NCBI GenBank assembly: GCA_001508855.1
Contig: LGFL01000006.1
Coordinates: 1-60,258, forward strand
DNA from: Thermoanaerobacterales bacterium 50_218
GTDB lineage: Bacteria > Bacillota > DSM-12270 > Thermacetogeniales > Thermacetogeniaceae
Direction of reading: 5' to 3'
DNA: 60,258 bases
Shown: positions 38,710-46,732 of the stretch, one piece after another
How positions within the stretch are numbered: the first letter of the stretch is position 1
How the letters are laid out: each line of letters begins with the position of its first letter
Notes under the pieces: model-generated
Database searches by the model: none
Seen by the model: only the letters and a program-made list of their open reading frames with translations
What the model was told of the DNA's origin: nothing
Made by a program: the position numbers and the translations under genes

Positions 38710-39027
38710 GTGGGATTCGGAAACATGCAGAAAATGCTTAAACAGGTTCAGAAGATTCAGGCAGAGATGGCCCGTATTCAGGAAGAGCTTGCGGGCAAAA
38801 CTGTAGAAACTACTGCTGGAGGCGGAGCAGTCAGGGCGGTCGCCAACGGCCAATTGGAGTTGGTGGAGATCAAGGTTGACCCGGCAGCAATTGATCCTGA
38901 AGATCCCGAACTTCTGGAGGACCTCTTGTTGGCTGCGGTGAATGAAGCTTTGAGAAAGGCCCGCGAGATGGTGGCCGAGGAAATGGGGAAGGTCACTGGT
39001 GGCTTGAAGATCCCGGGGCTTTTTTAG
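38710..39027 (+). CDS. Nucleoid-associated protein YbaB/EbfC
   Basis: A 105-residue YbaB/EbfC protein beginning GFGNMQKMLKQVQKIQAEMARIQEELAGK, with the conserved GGGAVRAVANGQLELVEIKVDP and C-terminal KVTGGLKIPGLF. These dimers bind DNA. GTG follows the dnaX stop directly, with AAGGAGGAGG inside the dnaX end. The order dnaX-ybaB-recR is conserved. Confidence 0.95.
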   Translation: MGFGNMQKMLKQVQKIQAEMARIQEELAGKTVETTAGGGAVRAVANGQLELVEIKVDPAAIDPEDPELLEDLLLAAVNEALRKAREMVAEEMGKVTGGLKIPGLF

Positions 39028-39057
39028 TGACTTCTGGAGAAGTGGAGGAATGGAGAA

Positions 39058-39657
39058 TTGAACCTTTACCCTGAGCCTCTTGCTCTCTTGATCGAGTGTT
39101 TGCAGAAACTGCCCGGGATCGGACCAAAAACTGCACAGCGTCTGGCCTTACACCTTCTCCATGTTCCTCTTGAGGAGGCCGAGACCCTGGCACAGGCAAT
39201 TTTAGATGCCCGTGAGAAGGTCTTCTTCTGTTCTGTTTGCGGTAATCTCACAGATGTCGACCCTTGTCACATCTGTCAAGATGAAACCCGCGACCGCTCC
39301 CTGATCTGTGTCGTCGAGTGGCCGAGGGATTTGTTTGCCCTTGAGCGCACCAGGGAGTATCGTGGTCTTTACCATGTCCTCCACGGTGTTCTTTCCCCGA
39401 TGGATGGTATCGGGCCGGATGACCTGAAGATTGCCGAACTCCTCCACCGCGTTAAAGATGGTCAGATTAAGGAAGTGATCCTGGCCTTAAATCCCAGTGT
39501 AGAGGGTGAGGCAACAGCACTTTACCTTTCCCAACTCTTGAAACCACTTGGGGTCAAGGTGACCCGGATCGCTCATGGACTTCCTGTTGGTGGTGAACTG
39601 GAGTTTGCTGATACCGCTACCTTGAGCAGGGCATTTTTAGGTAGAAGCGAGATTTAA
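39058..39657 (+). CDS. recR: Recombination protein RecR
   Basis: A 199-residue RecR, which with RecF/RecO promotes gap repair. The helix-hairpin-helix [17 protein letters not shown], zinc finger [16 protein letters not shown] and TOPRIM domain ([31 protein letters not shown]) are in order. TTG start after GTGGAGGAATGGAG. Confidence 0.95.
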   Translation: MNLYPEPLALLIECLQKLPGIGPKTAQRLALHLLHVPLEEAETLAQAILDAREKVFFCSVCGNLTDVDPCHICQDETRDRSLICVVEWPRDLFALERTREYRGLYHVLHGVLSPMDGIGPDDLKIAELLHRVKDGQIKEVILALNPSVEGEATALYLSQLLKPLGVKVTRIAHGLPVGGELEFADTATLSRAFLGRSEI

Positions 39658-39751
39658 ACACCCATATCACCTCCTGAAGGGGAAATTTTCTTTGTTTTTT
39701 TCATATACTGATTAAAAACAGAGCCAAAATGGAGGAAGGTCCCTGAAGGGG

Positions 39752-40027
39752 GTGTTTGTTATTTCTCAGGTGGTGTCTTGGTTACGTCGTTGGGGTAGTT
39801 TGTTTCAAGAGGACAACAAAAACGAAGAACTCGGGGAAGAAAAGCTCCTCATCGAGGCGCATCAGGAGTGGCTGGCAGCAAAGAGATTTTTTGATTTTGC
39901 AGAAGATCCCGATCTTGTGGATTATGCCATTTACTCCCTCAAGGCTGCTGAGAAAAAGTACATCTACCTCTGGAAAAGGATGCGAAAGAAAATGCAAGAG
40001 TCTGGTTTCAGGGAGGGAGAATGGTGA
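39752..40027 (+). CDS. YaaL-like DUF2508 protein
   Basis: A 91-residue protein with HQEWLAAKRFFDFAEDPDLVDYAIYSLKAAEKKYIYLWKRMRKK, the DUF2508/YaaL pattern. It lies between recR and bofA as in B. subtilis. Function is unknown. GTG start; the last bases overlap bofA. Confidence 0.85.
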   Translation: MFVISQVVSWLRRWGSLFQEDNKNEELGEEKLLIEAHQEWLAAKRFFDFAEDPDLVDYAIYSLKAAEKKYIYLWKRMRKKMQESGFREGEW

Positions 40028-40287
40028 CAGGAGTCGTGTTCGGGGTTCTTTTTTGTCTTTTTTTATTGTTTTTGGTGGGACAGGTTTTCTGGGTTCCTCT
40101 CAAGATTCTCTTAAGGCTGGGGTATCGAGTTTTTTTAGGGGGTTTTTTGCTCTTTCTTTTGAATTTGGTAACAGCTTATTGGAACTGGGGAATCGGGATT
40201 AATTTCTGGAGTGCTCTCACAGTCGGTCTTCTGGGATTCCCTGGAATCTTGCTTTTGGCAGCTTTTAAGTATTTTTTTCTTGACTGA
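40021..40287 (+). CDS. bofA: Pro-sigma-K processing inhibitor BofA
   Basis: An 88-residue, strongly hydrophobic protein with at least two membrane segments (FGVLFCLFLLFLVGQVFWV and FLGGFLLFLLNLVTAY) and the C-terminal INFWSALTVGLLGFPGILLLAAFKYFF typical of BofA, which holds the SpoIVFB protease inactive in the outer forespore membrane. It overlaps the DUF2508 gene by 7 bases. Its presence implies endospore formation with sigma-K checkpoint control. Confidence 0.88.
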   Translation: MVTGVVFGVLFCLFLLFLVGQVFWVPLKILLRLGYRVFLGGFLLFLLNLVTAYWNWGIGINFWSALTVGLLGFPGILLLAAFKYFFLD

Positions 40288-40363
40288 GTGGTGGTTCTGG
40301 TATAGATTAAGAAGCAAATAATGGAATTGGGGATGTGTGAGAAGCTGACTGGGAGGGAACCTA

Positions 40364-40550
40364 ATGCGGGTGTTTCTCTGGTGGTTGGTGGTCTTAGGAG
40401 TGGGTTTGGTGTTGTCCCCTTTAACCAGACTTGAGTTCCCTCTGGTGGGCAGTTGTTCTGTCGATTTTCTACTGGATCTTCGCCGGAATCTTTGTCCTGG
40501 GGAAGAAATTCTCAGGAGCGTCTGAAGCAGGTGATGAGGGCTGGGTTTAA
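40364..40550 (+). pseudogene. Small two-helix membrane protein gene with a frameshift
   Basis: ATG 40364, preceded by GGGAGGG, reads MRVFLWWLVVLGVGLVLSPLTRLEF (one membrane helix). Near 40435 the hydrophobic reading moves one frame over: SSLWWAVVLSIFYWIFAGIFVLGKKFSGASEAGDEGWV, a second helix ending at 40550. The original frame itself continues to 40525 as unlikely polar residues. A single-base change would give one protein of about 64 residues. The family is not recognised. Confidence 0.45.
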
Positions 40551-40557
40551 ATCAGTC

Positions 40558-40587
40558 TTGACGGTCACAAGTTCTTAGATGTATACT
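40558..40587 (+). promoter_or_regulatory. Candidate promoter before the oxidoreductase operon
   Basis: TTGACG and TATACT are 18 bp apart. They precede the P-loop gene by about 120 bases. Confidence 0.5.
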
Positions 40588-40710
40588 CTGTTGGCAAAGG
40601 GGTAATTTACTTAGCTTGTTTCCCCAAAGTTTATTGAGGCTTTTTCTTTTTTTACCAATCTTCGGTTCCCCCTGGCACAATTTTTGCTTTTCTTGTTTGA
40701 GGTGGAACAG

Positions 40711-41394
40711 GTGCTGTCCCATCAAAAACTCCCACCCCGGATAGTCGAGGCTTATGTTGGTGAATATGCGAGTGGGAAAAGCGAAAATGCGATCAACCGT
40801 GCTCTCGATTTGGCACGGTTAGGAAGGAAGGTTACTCTTGTTGATCTCGATTTAGTAGAGCCTTTTTACACTTTAAGGCCGATAAAAAAGGAATTGCAAG
40901 AACTAGGAATCGATGTTCTTGCATGGGAAACGGGCCAGACTTTTGGTTTAGGGGAAACGGGTAATATCTTGAAACCTGAAGTGCGTTGGGTTCTCCGCCG
41001 CCAGGGGGATATCATTCTTGATGTCGGCTACGGGGTAGGTGGAGTCAGGGTCCTCAATCTTATCGAAGGGGCGTGGGAAGATCCCGACCTGAGGATCTAT
41101 GCGGTCATCAACATCGCCAGACCCTTTAATTCCACGGTTGAAGAGGTTGTCGAGTATGTGAAAACATTGGGTCGGGTTGATGGCCTGATCAATAATTCCC
41201 ATCTAGGTAATCAGACTGACCTAGAGTTTATTCAGGAAGGCGCCCGTATTGTGGCAGCAGCGGCAAAGGTCCTGGGGATCCCTGTAATCGCTACCGCGGT
41301 TGCGGATGATTTGGCTGGATTCAAGGGTGAACGTGATTGTCTTGGTCACCCGATTCGAGTGCTCCACCGGTTTATGCCCCATGCCTTTTGGTAA
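40711..41394 (+). CDS. P-loop nucleotide-binding protein (MinD/CobQ-like)
   Basis: About 227 residues. The N-terminal P-loop GEYASGKSENAINRALDLARLGRKVTLVDLDLVEPFYTLRPI has the layout of MinD/ParA/CobQ-type ATPases, with DIILDVGYGVGGVRVL as Walker B region. The rest resembles no named enzyme I can place. It lies 33 bases before the 2-oxoacid:ferredoxin oxidoreductase genes, so it may help their assembly or activity; this is inference. GTG 40711 follows GAGGTGG; a frame from TTG 40684 is possible. Confidence 0.6.
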   Translation: MLSHQKLPPRIVEAYVGEYASGKSENAINRALDLARLGRKVTLVDLDLVEPFYTLRPIKKELQELGIDVLAWETGQTFGLGETGNILKPEVRWVLRRQGDIILDVGYGVGGVRVLNLIEGAWEDPDLRIYAVINIARPFNSTVEEVVEYVKTLGRVDGLINNSHLGNQTDLEFIQEGARIVAAAAKVLGIPVIATAVADDLAGFKGERDCLGHPIRVLHRFMPHAFW

Positions 41395-41427
41395 AACTCA
41401 TTTAAAACAGGAGGTGTAGTATTTGCG

Positions 41428-42525
41428 ATGAACGACAAGCCGATCACCGGTGAAAAGAAGGTCTTCATGACCGGCAACGAAGTAGTTGCCTGGGCTGCCC
41501 TTGCTGCTGGGGCTGAGGTCATGTTCGGCTACCCGATCACGCCCCAGAACGAGATCATGCACTACTGGACGCGCCTTGCTCCCAAGTACGGGAGGAAGTT
41601 TCTCCAGACTGAGGACGAGCTTTCTGCAGGCTTCACCCTGATTGGAGGGGTGTTGGCGGGCAAGAAGGCCTTCACGGCGACTGCAGGACCCGGCAATGTG
41701 CTCATGCAGGAGCCGATGTCGATGGCGGAAGCGATGCGTATCCCTACGGTTGCCGTCATCCAGCAGCGTGGCGGCCCTTCGACAGCGACGGTGATTTACT
41801 CCCAGCAGGAAGTCAACCTCACCTGTTTTGGGGGCAACGGGGAGGGCTTAAGGGTAGTCTACTCCACCTCCTCGCACCAGGAGTTGTTCGACTACACCAT
41901 CAAGGCCTTCAACACTGCCTGGAAGTACAGGTTCCCCACCTTCGTCTTGGCAGACGGCTACCAGGCGAAGATGAGGGAATCGCTGGTGATTTATGACCCC
42001 TTCGAAAAGATGGAGATGGTCGAGCCCGAGCCCTTTGTCGGCAAACCGGGGACACCTGGAGTAGACCGCAAGCCTGCCCACCTGCGCAACGCCTACAGTG
42101 TCGAAGAAGAGCTATACGAAGCCTTGAGCAAAGACATTGCCGACTACGAGAAAGCAGTTCCAGAACTCGTTGAGCACGAATCTTTCAACACAGAAGAAAG
42201 TGAGCTGTTAGTCATCGCCCACGGAGTGGTCTACCGCTCAGCGGCGATGGCGGTAAAGGAACTCGCCGAAGAGGGCCGCAAGGTCGGCTACTTCCGCCCG
42301 ATCACCTTAAGACCTTTCCCCCAAGAACAACTCAAAGAAGCAGCCCGCAAAGCGAAACAGATCCTCGTTGTTGAATCTGCCTACGGCCAACTTTACAGGT
42401 TGGTCCGGGAGAACCTCTACGGAGCAGACATCCCGCTCAAGACCATGTTCATGCCTGGAGTAGGGATCACCCCGGAAGAGGTCCGAGAAAAATGCGTTGC
42501 CCTGCTCGACGGGAAGGAGGCCTAA
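41428..42525 (+). CDS. 2-oxoacid:ferredoxin oxidoreductase, alpha subunit
   Basis: A 365-residue alpha subunit combining the pyrimidine-binding domain (FMTGNEVVAWAALAAGAEVMFGYPITPQNEIMHYW) and the transketolase C-like domain (ELLVIAHGVVYRSAAMAV). The segment TATAGPGNVLMQEPMSMAEAMRIPTVAVIQQRGGPST is typical. The complex oxidatively decarboxylates a 2-oxoacid to its acyl-CoA with ferredoxin, or runs in reverse. The substrate (2-oxoglutarate, 2-oxoisovalerate or other) cannot be settled from sequence. ATG start; GGAGGTG is 12 bases upstream. Confidence 0.9.
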   Translation: MNDKPITGEKKVFMTGNEVVAWAALAAGAEVMFGYPITPQNEIMHYWTRLAPKYGRKFLQTEDELSAGFTLIGGVLAGKKAFTATAGPGNVLMQEPMSMAEAMRIPTVAVIQQRGGPSTATVIYSQQEVNLTCFGGNGEGLRVVYSTSSHQELFDYTIKAFNTAWKYRFPTFVLADGYQAKMRESLVIYDPFEKMEMVEPEPFVGKPGTPGVDRKPAHLRNAYSVEEELYEALSKDIADYEKAVPELVEHESFNTEESELLVIAHGVVYRSAAMAVKELAEEGRKVGYFRPITLRPFPQEQLKEAARKAKQILVVESAYGQLYRLVRENLYGADIPLKTMFMPGVGITPEEVREKCVALLDGKEA

Positions 42526-42527
42526 AA

Positions 42528-43280
42528 ATGGTGGAGATCCTGCCGAAGATGCCCAAAAGCTGGAATCCTGAATCCAAGCCGCACAAATTCTGTCCCGGTT
42601 GTGGACACGGCCTGGTGTTGAAGGCGCTCGGTCAGGCGATCGATGAACTGGGGATCCAGGACCGAGTGGTTTTCGGTTGCGACATCGGCTGCTCGCTTTT
42701 GTCTTGGGACTTTTTCAACGTCGACACAGTGCAGACCCATCACGGACGGACGACCCCGGTGATGGTGGGGATCAAGAGGGCGAACCCTAACCTCGTCGTG
42801 GTCGCCTACATGGGGGATGGAGGGGGTTACGCCATTGGTTCCCAGCACCTGGTCAACGCGGCCACGAGGAACGAAAAGATCACCTGCATCTTAGTCAACA
42901 ACACCAACTACGCCATGACTGGTGGCCAGATGGCCCCGACGACCATGCCTGGGCAGAAGACGGAGACCACGCCTTACGGCCGTGATGTCGAGGAGACGGG
43001 CTACCCGATGCTGGGGCCGGAGATGGTGGCGGCGATCACCAGAGAAGGTGCCTATGCGGCCCGCGGCAGTGTCGCCAAATTCGCCCAACTGAAGAAATAC
43101 ATCAAAAAAGCCTTAGAGAACCAGATGGCAGGCAGGGGCTTCTCCTTTGTGGAAGCGCTGTCCACCTGTCCGACGAACTGGAGGACGAACGCGGCCCAGA
43201 CGTGGCAGTTTATCGAAGAGACGATGACCAAGTACTTCCCCCTCGGGGAGTTCAAAGTCCCCGAAGGAAAGGAGGATTAA
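42528..43280 (+). CDS. 2-oxoacid:ferredoxin oxidoreductase, beta subunit
   Basis: A 250-residue TPP-binding subunit. CPGCGHGLVLKAL with a further Cys in GCDIGCS contributes to cluster binding, and VVVAYMGDGGGYAIGSQHLVNAATRNEKITCILVNNTNYAMTGGQ is the TPP/Mg motif (GDG ... NN). ATG 42528, with AAGGAGG upstream, two bases after the alpha stop. Confidence 0.92.
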   Translation: MVEILPKMPKSWNPESKPHKFCPGCGHGLVLKALGQAIDELGIQDRVVFGCDIGCSLLSWDFFNVDTVQTHHGRTTPVMVGIKRANPNLVVVAYMGDGGGYAIGSQHLVNAATRNEKITCILVNNTNYAMTGGQMAPTTMPGQKTETTPYGRDVEETGYPMLGPEMVAAITREGAYAARGSVAKFAQLKKYIKKALENQMAGRGFSFVEALSTCPTNWRTNAAQTWQFIEETMTKYFPLGEFKVPEGKED

Positions 43281-43282
43281 AG

Positions 43283-43855
43283 GTGGGGAAAGTCACCAGA
43301 ATCGCCCTTGCAGGAGAAGGCGGTCAGGGAGTGCAGTCAGTTGCCCAGATCCTCACCGAAGCAGCGGAACTTGAAGGCAAAGAAGCACTTTACATCCCCA
43401 ACTTTGGGATTGAGCAGCGGGGCGGGGTATCGATCGCCTTCGTCCAGATCAGTGACCAGAAGATCCCGGCCCCGAAGTTCAAGACAGGTGACATCGTTGT
43501 TGCTCTGAGCGACCGTGCTGTCCGCCGCGTCCAGGTCCACGTGGGAAGCGAAACAGTTTTTGTCTACGATGCCTCGATAGAAGGGGTAGAAGAAGACCTT
43601 CCCAAGAACGCCCGTAAGATACTGGCGATACCGGCGCTGGAAGTAGCCAACAAGAAGCTCCACCCCCGCGTCTTCAACGTCTTGATCATGGGTGCGGTGA
43701 TCGGAGCAACGAAAGTCGTCTCCTTGGAAAAAGCCAAAGAAGCGATTGAAAAGAGGCTCGGCTACAAGTTCGAAAAGAGCCCGGAACTGCAGGAGCTCAA
43801 CTTCCGGGCGCTCGAAGAAGGGATCAAACTCGTCGAAGGAATGGAGGTGGAGTGA
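43283..43855 (+). CDS. 2-oxoacid:ferredoxin oxidoreductase, gamma subunit
   Basis: A 190-residue gamma subunit with the opening RIALAGEGGQGVQSVAQILTEAAELEGKEALYIPNFGIEQRGGVSIAFVQIS, characteristic of this family's CoA-linked domain. GTG start, two bases after the beta stop and preceded by AAAGGAGG. Its stop overlaps the ATG of the ferredoxin subunit (ATGA). Confidence 0.92.
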   Translation: MGKVTRIALAGEGGQGVQSVAQILTEAAELEGKEALYIPNFGIEQRGGVSIAFVQISDQKIPAPKFKTGDIVVALSDRAVRRVQVHVGSETVFVYDASIEGVEEDLPKNARKILAIPALEVANKKLHPRVFNVLIMGAVIGATKVVSLEKAKEAIEKRLGYKFEKSPELQELNFRALEEGIKLVEGMEVE

Positions 43856-44133
43856 TGAGCACTGCGGCAGCACCGGCATACCTGAAGAAGGTATACACCA
43901 CCGAAGTCAACAAAGGGAAGGCGGTCTTTGCCATATTTCCGGGGCTTTGCAAAGGCTGTGGGCTTTGCAAGGAAAAGTGTCCTGAAGGTGCGCTCAGTTG
44001 GTCTGAGAAGCTGGGGGTTTACGGGACACCGACGGTTACTCCCGACCCGGAACTCTGCAAAGCCTGCGGGATCTGTGAGCGGGTCTGTCCTGATTGCGCC
44101 ATTGCCATCATCAGGGTGGACAAAGAAAAGTGA
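43855..44133 (+). CDS. 2-oxoacid:ferredoxin oxidoreductase, delta (ferredoxin-like) subunit
   Basis: A 92-residue protein with two [4Fe-4S] motifs, CKGCGLCKEKCP (about residues 32-43) and CKACGICERVCP (about 67-78). It passes electrons from the catalytic subunits to ferredoxin. The ATG overlaps the gamma stop. The order alpha-beta-gamma-delta is one of the known arrangements. A strong terminator follows. Confidence 0.92.
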   Translation: MSTAAAPAYLKKVYTTEVNKGKAVFAIFPGLCKGCGLCKEKCPEGALSWSEKLGVYGTPTVTPDPELCKACGICERVCPDCAIAIIRVDKEK

Positions 44134-44152
44134 TCTGGAGGAGTTTTGACCT

Positions 44153-44187
44153 AACCGGGCCCTGAAAAAGGCCCGGTTTGATGTTTT
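44153..44187 (+). terminator. Terminator of the oxidoreductase operon
   Basis: AACCGGGCC (44153-44161) and GGCCCGGTT (44170-44178) form a 9-bp stem with an 8-base loop, followed by TGATGTTTTTT. Confidence 0.8.
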
Positions 44188-44255
44188 TTGAGGATGGAAA
44201 CAAGAGGTACTGTGTATAATAGATAAATACAGGGAAAATTAAGCGGGTGGTATTC

Positions 44256-44453
44256 GTGGGTGAGCAGGTTGCCAAAATTCTACCTGTGTGTGTAATTTGT
44301 GAACAGGTTCCGTTTGGGGGAATCAGGGACGGCATTTTGATCGCTGGAAGTTTTATCTGCTCGAAGTGTGAGCAGAAAATCGTGAAGACAGAAGCTGGGG
44401 CAGCCAGCTATTCTTACTTCCAGGAAAAGCTGAAAAAGCTTTGGCGTGGCTAG
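44256..44453 (+). CDS. Sigma-G/sigma-E inhibitor Gin (CsfB)
   Basis: A 65- to 68-residue zinc-finger protein: CVICEQVPFGGIRDGILIAGSFICSKCEQKIV has the CxxC ... CxxC spacing of Gin/CsfB, the anti-sigma factor that holds sigma-G and later sigma-E inactive during sporulation. Both GTG 44247 and GTG 44256 are usable. TATAAT occurs at 44215-44220 without a good -35. It lies before yaaO and tmk as in B. subtilis. Confidence 0.85.
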   Translation: MGEQVAKILPVCVICEQVPFGGIRDGILIAGSFICSKCEQKIVKTEAGAASYSYFQEKLKKLWRG

Positions 44454-44508
44454 TGCCTGTGATAAAATATTTTGGAGAGACATTGGGAACTGCGAAGGGG
44501 AACGGGAA

Positions 44509-45954
44509 GTGCAGAAATGGCCTCCCCTGTTAGCAGGTTTGCTTGTTCATCATGCACAAGGTTACCTTGGCTTTCATACACCAGGTCACAAACAGGGGCG
44601 TGGGGCCTGGCCAGAGTGGCGTAATTTGCTTGGTGAGCAAGTTTTTTCTCTCGACCTTACCGAACTACCGGGGCTTGACAATCTCCAAGAGCCTCAGGGC
44701 ATCATCAAAGAAGCTGCAGATGCCGCGGCAGCATATTTTGGTGCTGAAAAGAGCTTTTTTCTGGTCAATGGCACAACCTCGGGAATCCTGGCAATGTTGC
44801 TGGCTTCCTGCTCACCTGGTGATTACGTGTTTATTCCCCGGTACTGTCACCAGGCTGTTGTCCACGGCCTGATCCTCTCCGGGGCGCGTCCTGTGTATCT
44901 TCAGGTTCGCTTTCATCCGGAGTTGGGTTTGCCCGGGGCGGTTGAAAACTCGGTGCTCGAAAAGGCCCTCCTGGAGGCAGATGTTCAGCCTAGAGCCCTT
45001 TTCCTGATCCACCCTAACTATTATGGTCTTGTTGGAGATATCCAGGCTCAGGTTGATCTGGCCCACAGCCGGGGGATCGTGGTTCTGGTAGATGAGGCCC
45101 ACGGAGCGCACTTTTGCGCCAGTTCTCGTTTTCCGACTCCTTCGCTCCAGGCTGGAGCAGATATGGTTGCCCAGGGAGCTCACAAGGTTCTGGGGGCGTT
45201 TACTCAAGCGGCTTTTCTCCATTGTGGTCGCGGTTTTGCAGATCTTGGGAGATTGCGCCAGGCACTGCGGATTGTGCAGACAAGCAGTCCTTCTTATCTT
45301 CTTCTGGCTTCACTTGATGTTGCTCGTTACCAGTGCAGCCAGGAGCAGGAGAAATGGGAAAAGCTTGCTGAATTCGGGTTGGAACTGCGCCAAAAAATTT
45401 CCCAGATACCCGGGCTGATGGCGCCAGGTGAAGAGCTGAGAGAGGTTCCCGGGGTTGTTTCTTTTGATCCGGCTCGCTTGATCGTCAATGTAAGCGAGCT
45501 AGGAGTTTCTGGTTTCGAGGCAGCTTTTTGGTTGCAGAAAGAACGCCAAATTCTCGTAGAGATGGCTGATTTCCAGAATGTTTTGTTGATCTTGAGCCCG
45601 CCTGATCTGGATTATAGGGAGAAAATTTTGGCAGCCTGTCGAGATTTGGCAATGGCTCTGAAAGGTTCGGGGAAGCTTGAAAACCCTCTTCTCGAACTAG
45701 AAAACATTCCCTTGTCTCCTCAGGTGCTGACACCGCGTGAGGCTTTCTTTGCCCCGAGGGAAGAGGTCGCTGTTTCCAGTGCTGAGGGAAGGGTTGCCGC
45801 TGAAGCAGTAACCCCTTATCCACCAGGTGTTCCAGTAATTTTTCCTGGGGAGGAGATCACCCGCGAGGCTTTAGAATACCTCACTGCCTGGGAAAGGGCT
45901 GGTGGAACCTGGCCCGGCCAGGAAAGAGGGACGATTCAGGTTGTGGCCGACTAA
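44509..45954 (+). CDS. Orn/Lys/Arg decarboxylase family protein (YaaO-like)
   Basis: A 481-residue PLP enzyme of the prokaryotic amino-acid decarboxylase group. GFHTPGHKQGRG is the family opening, DNLQEPQGIIKEAADAAAAYFGAEKSFFLVNGTTSGI follows, and the PLP lysine is in VDEAHGAHF/MVAQGAHKVLGAFTQ (about residue 230). A smaller C-terminal domain follows. The substrate (arginine, lysine or ornithine) is not decided. GTG 44509 follows GAAGGGGAACGG; a frame from 44446 overlaps gin and is less likely. Confidence 0.88.
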   Translation: MQKWPPLLAGLLVHHAQGYLGFHTPGHKQGRGAWPEWRNLLGEQVFSLDLTELPGLDNLQEPQGIIKEAADAAAAYFGAEKSFFLVNGTTSGILAMLLASCSPGDYVFIPRYCHQAVVHGLILSGARPVYLQVRFHPELGLPGAVENSVLEKALLEADVQPRALFLIHPNYYGLVGDIQAQVDLAHSRGIVVLVDEAHGAHFCASSRFPTPSLQAGADMVAQGAHKVLGAFTQAAFLHCGRGFADLGRLRQALRIVQTSSPSYLLLASLDVARYQCSQEQEKWEKLAEFGLELRQKISQIPGLMAPGEELREVPGVVSFDPARLIVNVSELGVSGFEAAFWLQKERQILVEMADFQNVLLILSPPDLDYREKILAACRDLAMALKGSGKLENPLLELENIPLSPQVLTPREAFFAPREEVAVSSAEGRVAAEAVTPYPPGVPVIFPGEEITREALEYLTAWERAGGTWPGQERGTIQVVAD

Positions 45955-45969
45955 GTTATATATACCTGA

Positions 45970-46039
45970 GCTTGGCAACTTTGCCAGTGGTTCTTGAGGC
46001 TCTGTTGCCATCACTTTTCTGAGCAACAGGGTGCCAAGT
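45970..46039 (+). other. Structured intergenic element before tmk, possible regulatory RNA
   Basis: CTTGGCA (45971-45977) can pair with TGCCAAG (46032-46038), enclosing CTCTGTTGC (46000-46008) paired with GCAACAGGG (46023-46031). Alternatively TGGCA (45973-45977) pairs with TGCCA (45982-45986) in a tight ACTT hairpin. The folds exclude each other. There is no T-tract, so it is not a simple terminator. Confidence 0.4.
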
Positions 46040-46074
46040 AAGGGCTGGTGTGGTGTGACTAGGAGTGGTAATTA

Positions 46075-46716
46075 TTGTTAGAACGAGGCAAGTTAATTAG
46101 TTTTGAGGGGCTCGATGGTGTTGGAAAAACTACTCAAGTCCGATTAACCGCTGAAAAGCTTCAAAAAAGGGGTTATCCCGTTTTGGTTACCAGAGAGCCA
46201 GGAGGGACCCCTCTTTCCGAGGCTGTTCGCCAACTCCTCCTCGATCCTGCTTTCGAAGGGATGAGTCCTGTTGCCGAGGCCTTTCTCTATGCTGGGGCGC
46301 GGGCCCAACTTGTAAGGGAGGCAATTCTTCCGGCACTGGCTGCAGGAAAGGTAGTCTTGTGCGATCGTTTTGTTGATTCCAGTATCGCTTATCAGGGTTA
46401 CGGCCGTGGTCTCGACCTCCAGTTTCTGCGGTTCATTAACAGCTTTGTCCTCCAAGGTCTGGGCCGTTTTTTGACAATTCTTCTCGATCTTGAGCCTGGA
46501 CTGGCGCTCCAGCGAGGTTCTGGGAAAGACCGCTTGGAACAAGAAGGGCTTAGTTTCCGGCAGCGGGTGCGGGAAGGCTATCTCTCGCTTGCCAGGGAGG
46601 CCCCAGAGCGGGTCAAACTGATTGCAGCCACGGGATCTCCTGAAGAGGTTCAGGAGAAGGTCTGGAAACATGTGTTGGCTTTCCTCGAAGGAAACCAGCC
46701 GGGAGGATGTTTTTGA
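46075..46716 (+). CDS. tmk: Thymidylate kinase
   Basis: A 213-residue dTMP kinase. P-loop FEGLDGVGKTTQVRL (about residues 8-22), the DRX motif in LCDRFVDSSIAYQGYGRGLD and TREPGGTPLSEAVRQLLLD are present. The lid region is short. TTG start after AGGAGTGG. The yaaQ and yaaR genes that follow tmk in B. subtilis are missing; holB comes next. Confidence 0.95.
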   Translation: MLERGKLISFEGLDGVGKTTQVRLTAEKLQKRGYPVLVTREPGGTPLSEAVRQLLLDPAFEGMSPVAEAFLYAGARAQLVREAILPALAAGKVVLCDRFVDSSIAYQGYGRGLDLQFLRFINSFVLQGLGRFLTILLDLEPGLALQRGSGKDRLEQEGLSFRQRVREGYLSLAREAPERVKLIAATGSPEEVQEKVWKHVLAFLEGNQPGGCF

Positions 46717-46732
46717 GGCAGGTGTTTGCCTG

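Noticed and set aside
43520-43560. Second parS candidate (GGTCCACGTGGGAAG)
   Set aside because: Only the central CCACGTGG is palindromic; the outer bases do not match the parS consensus.
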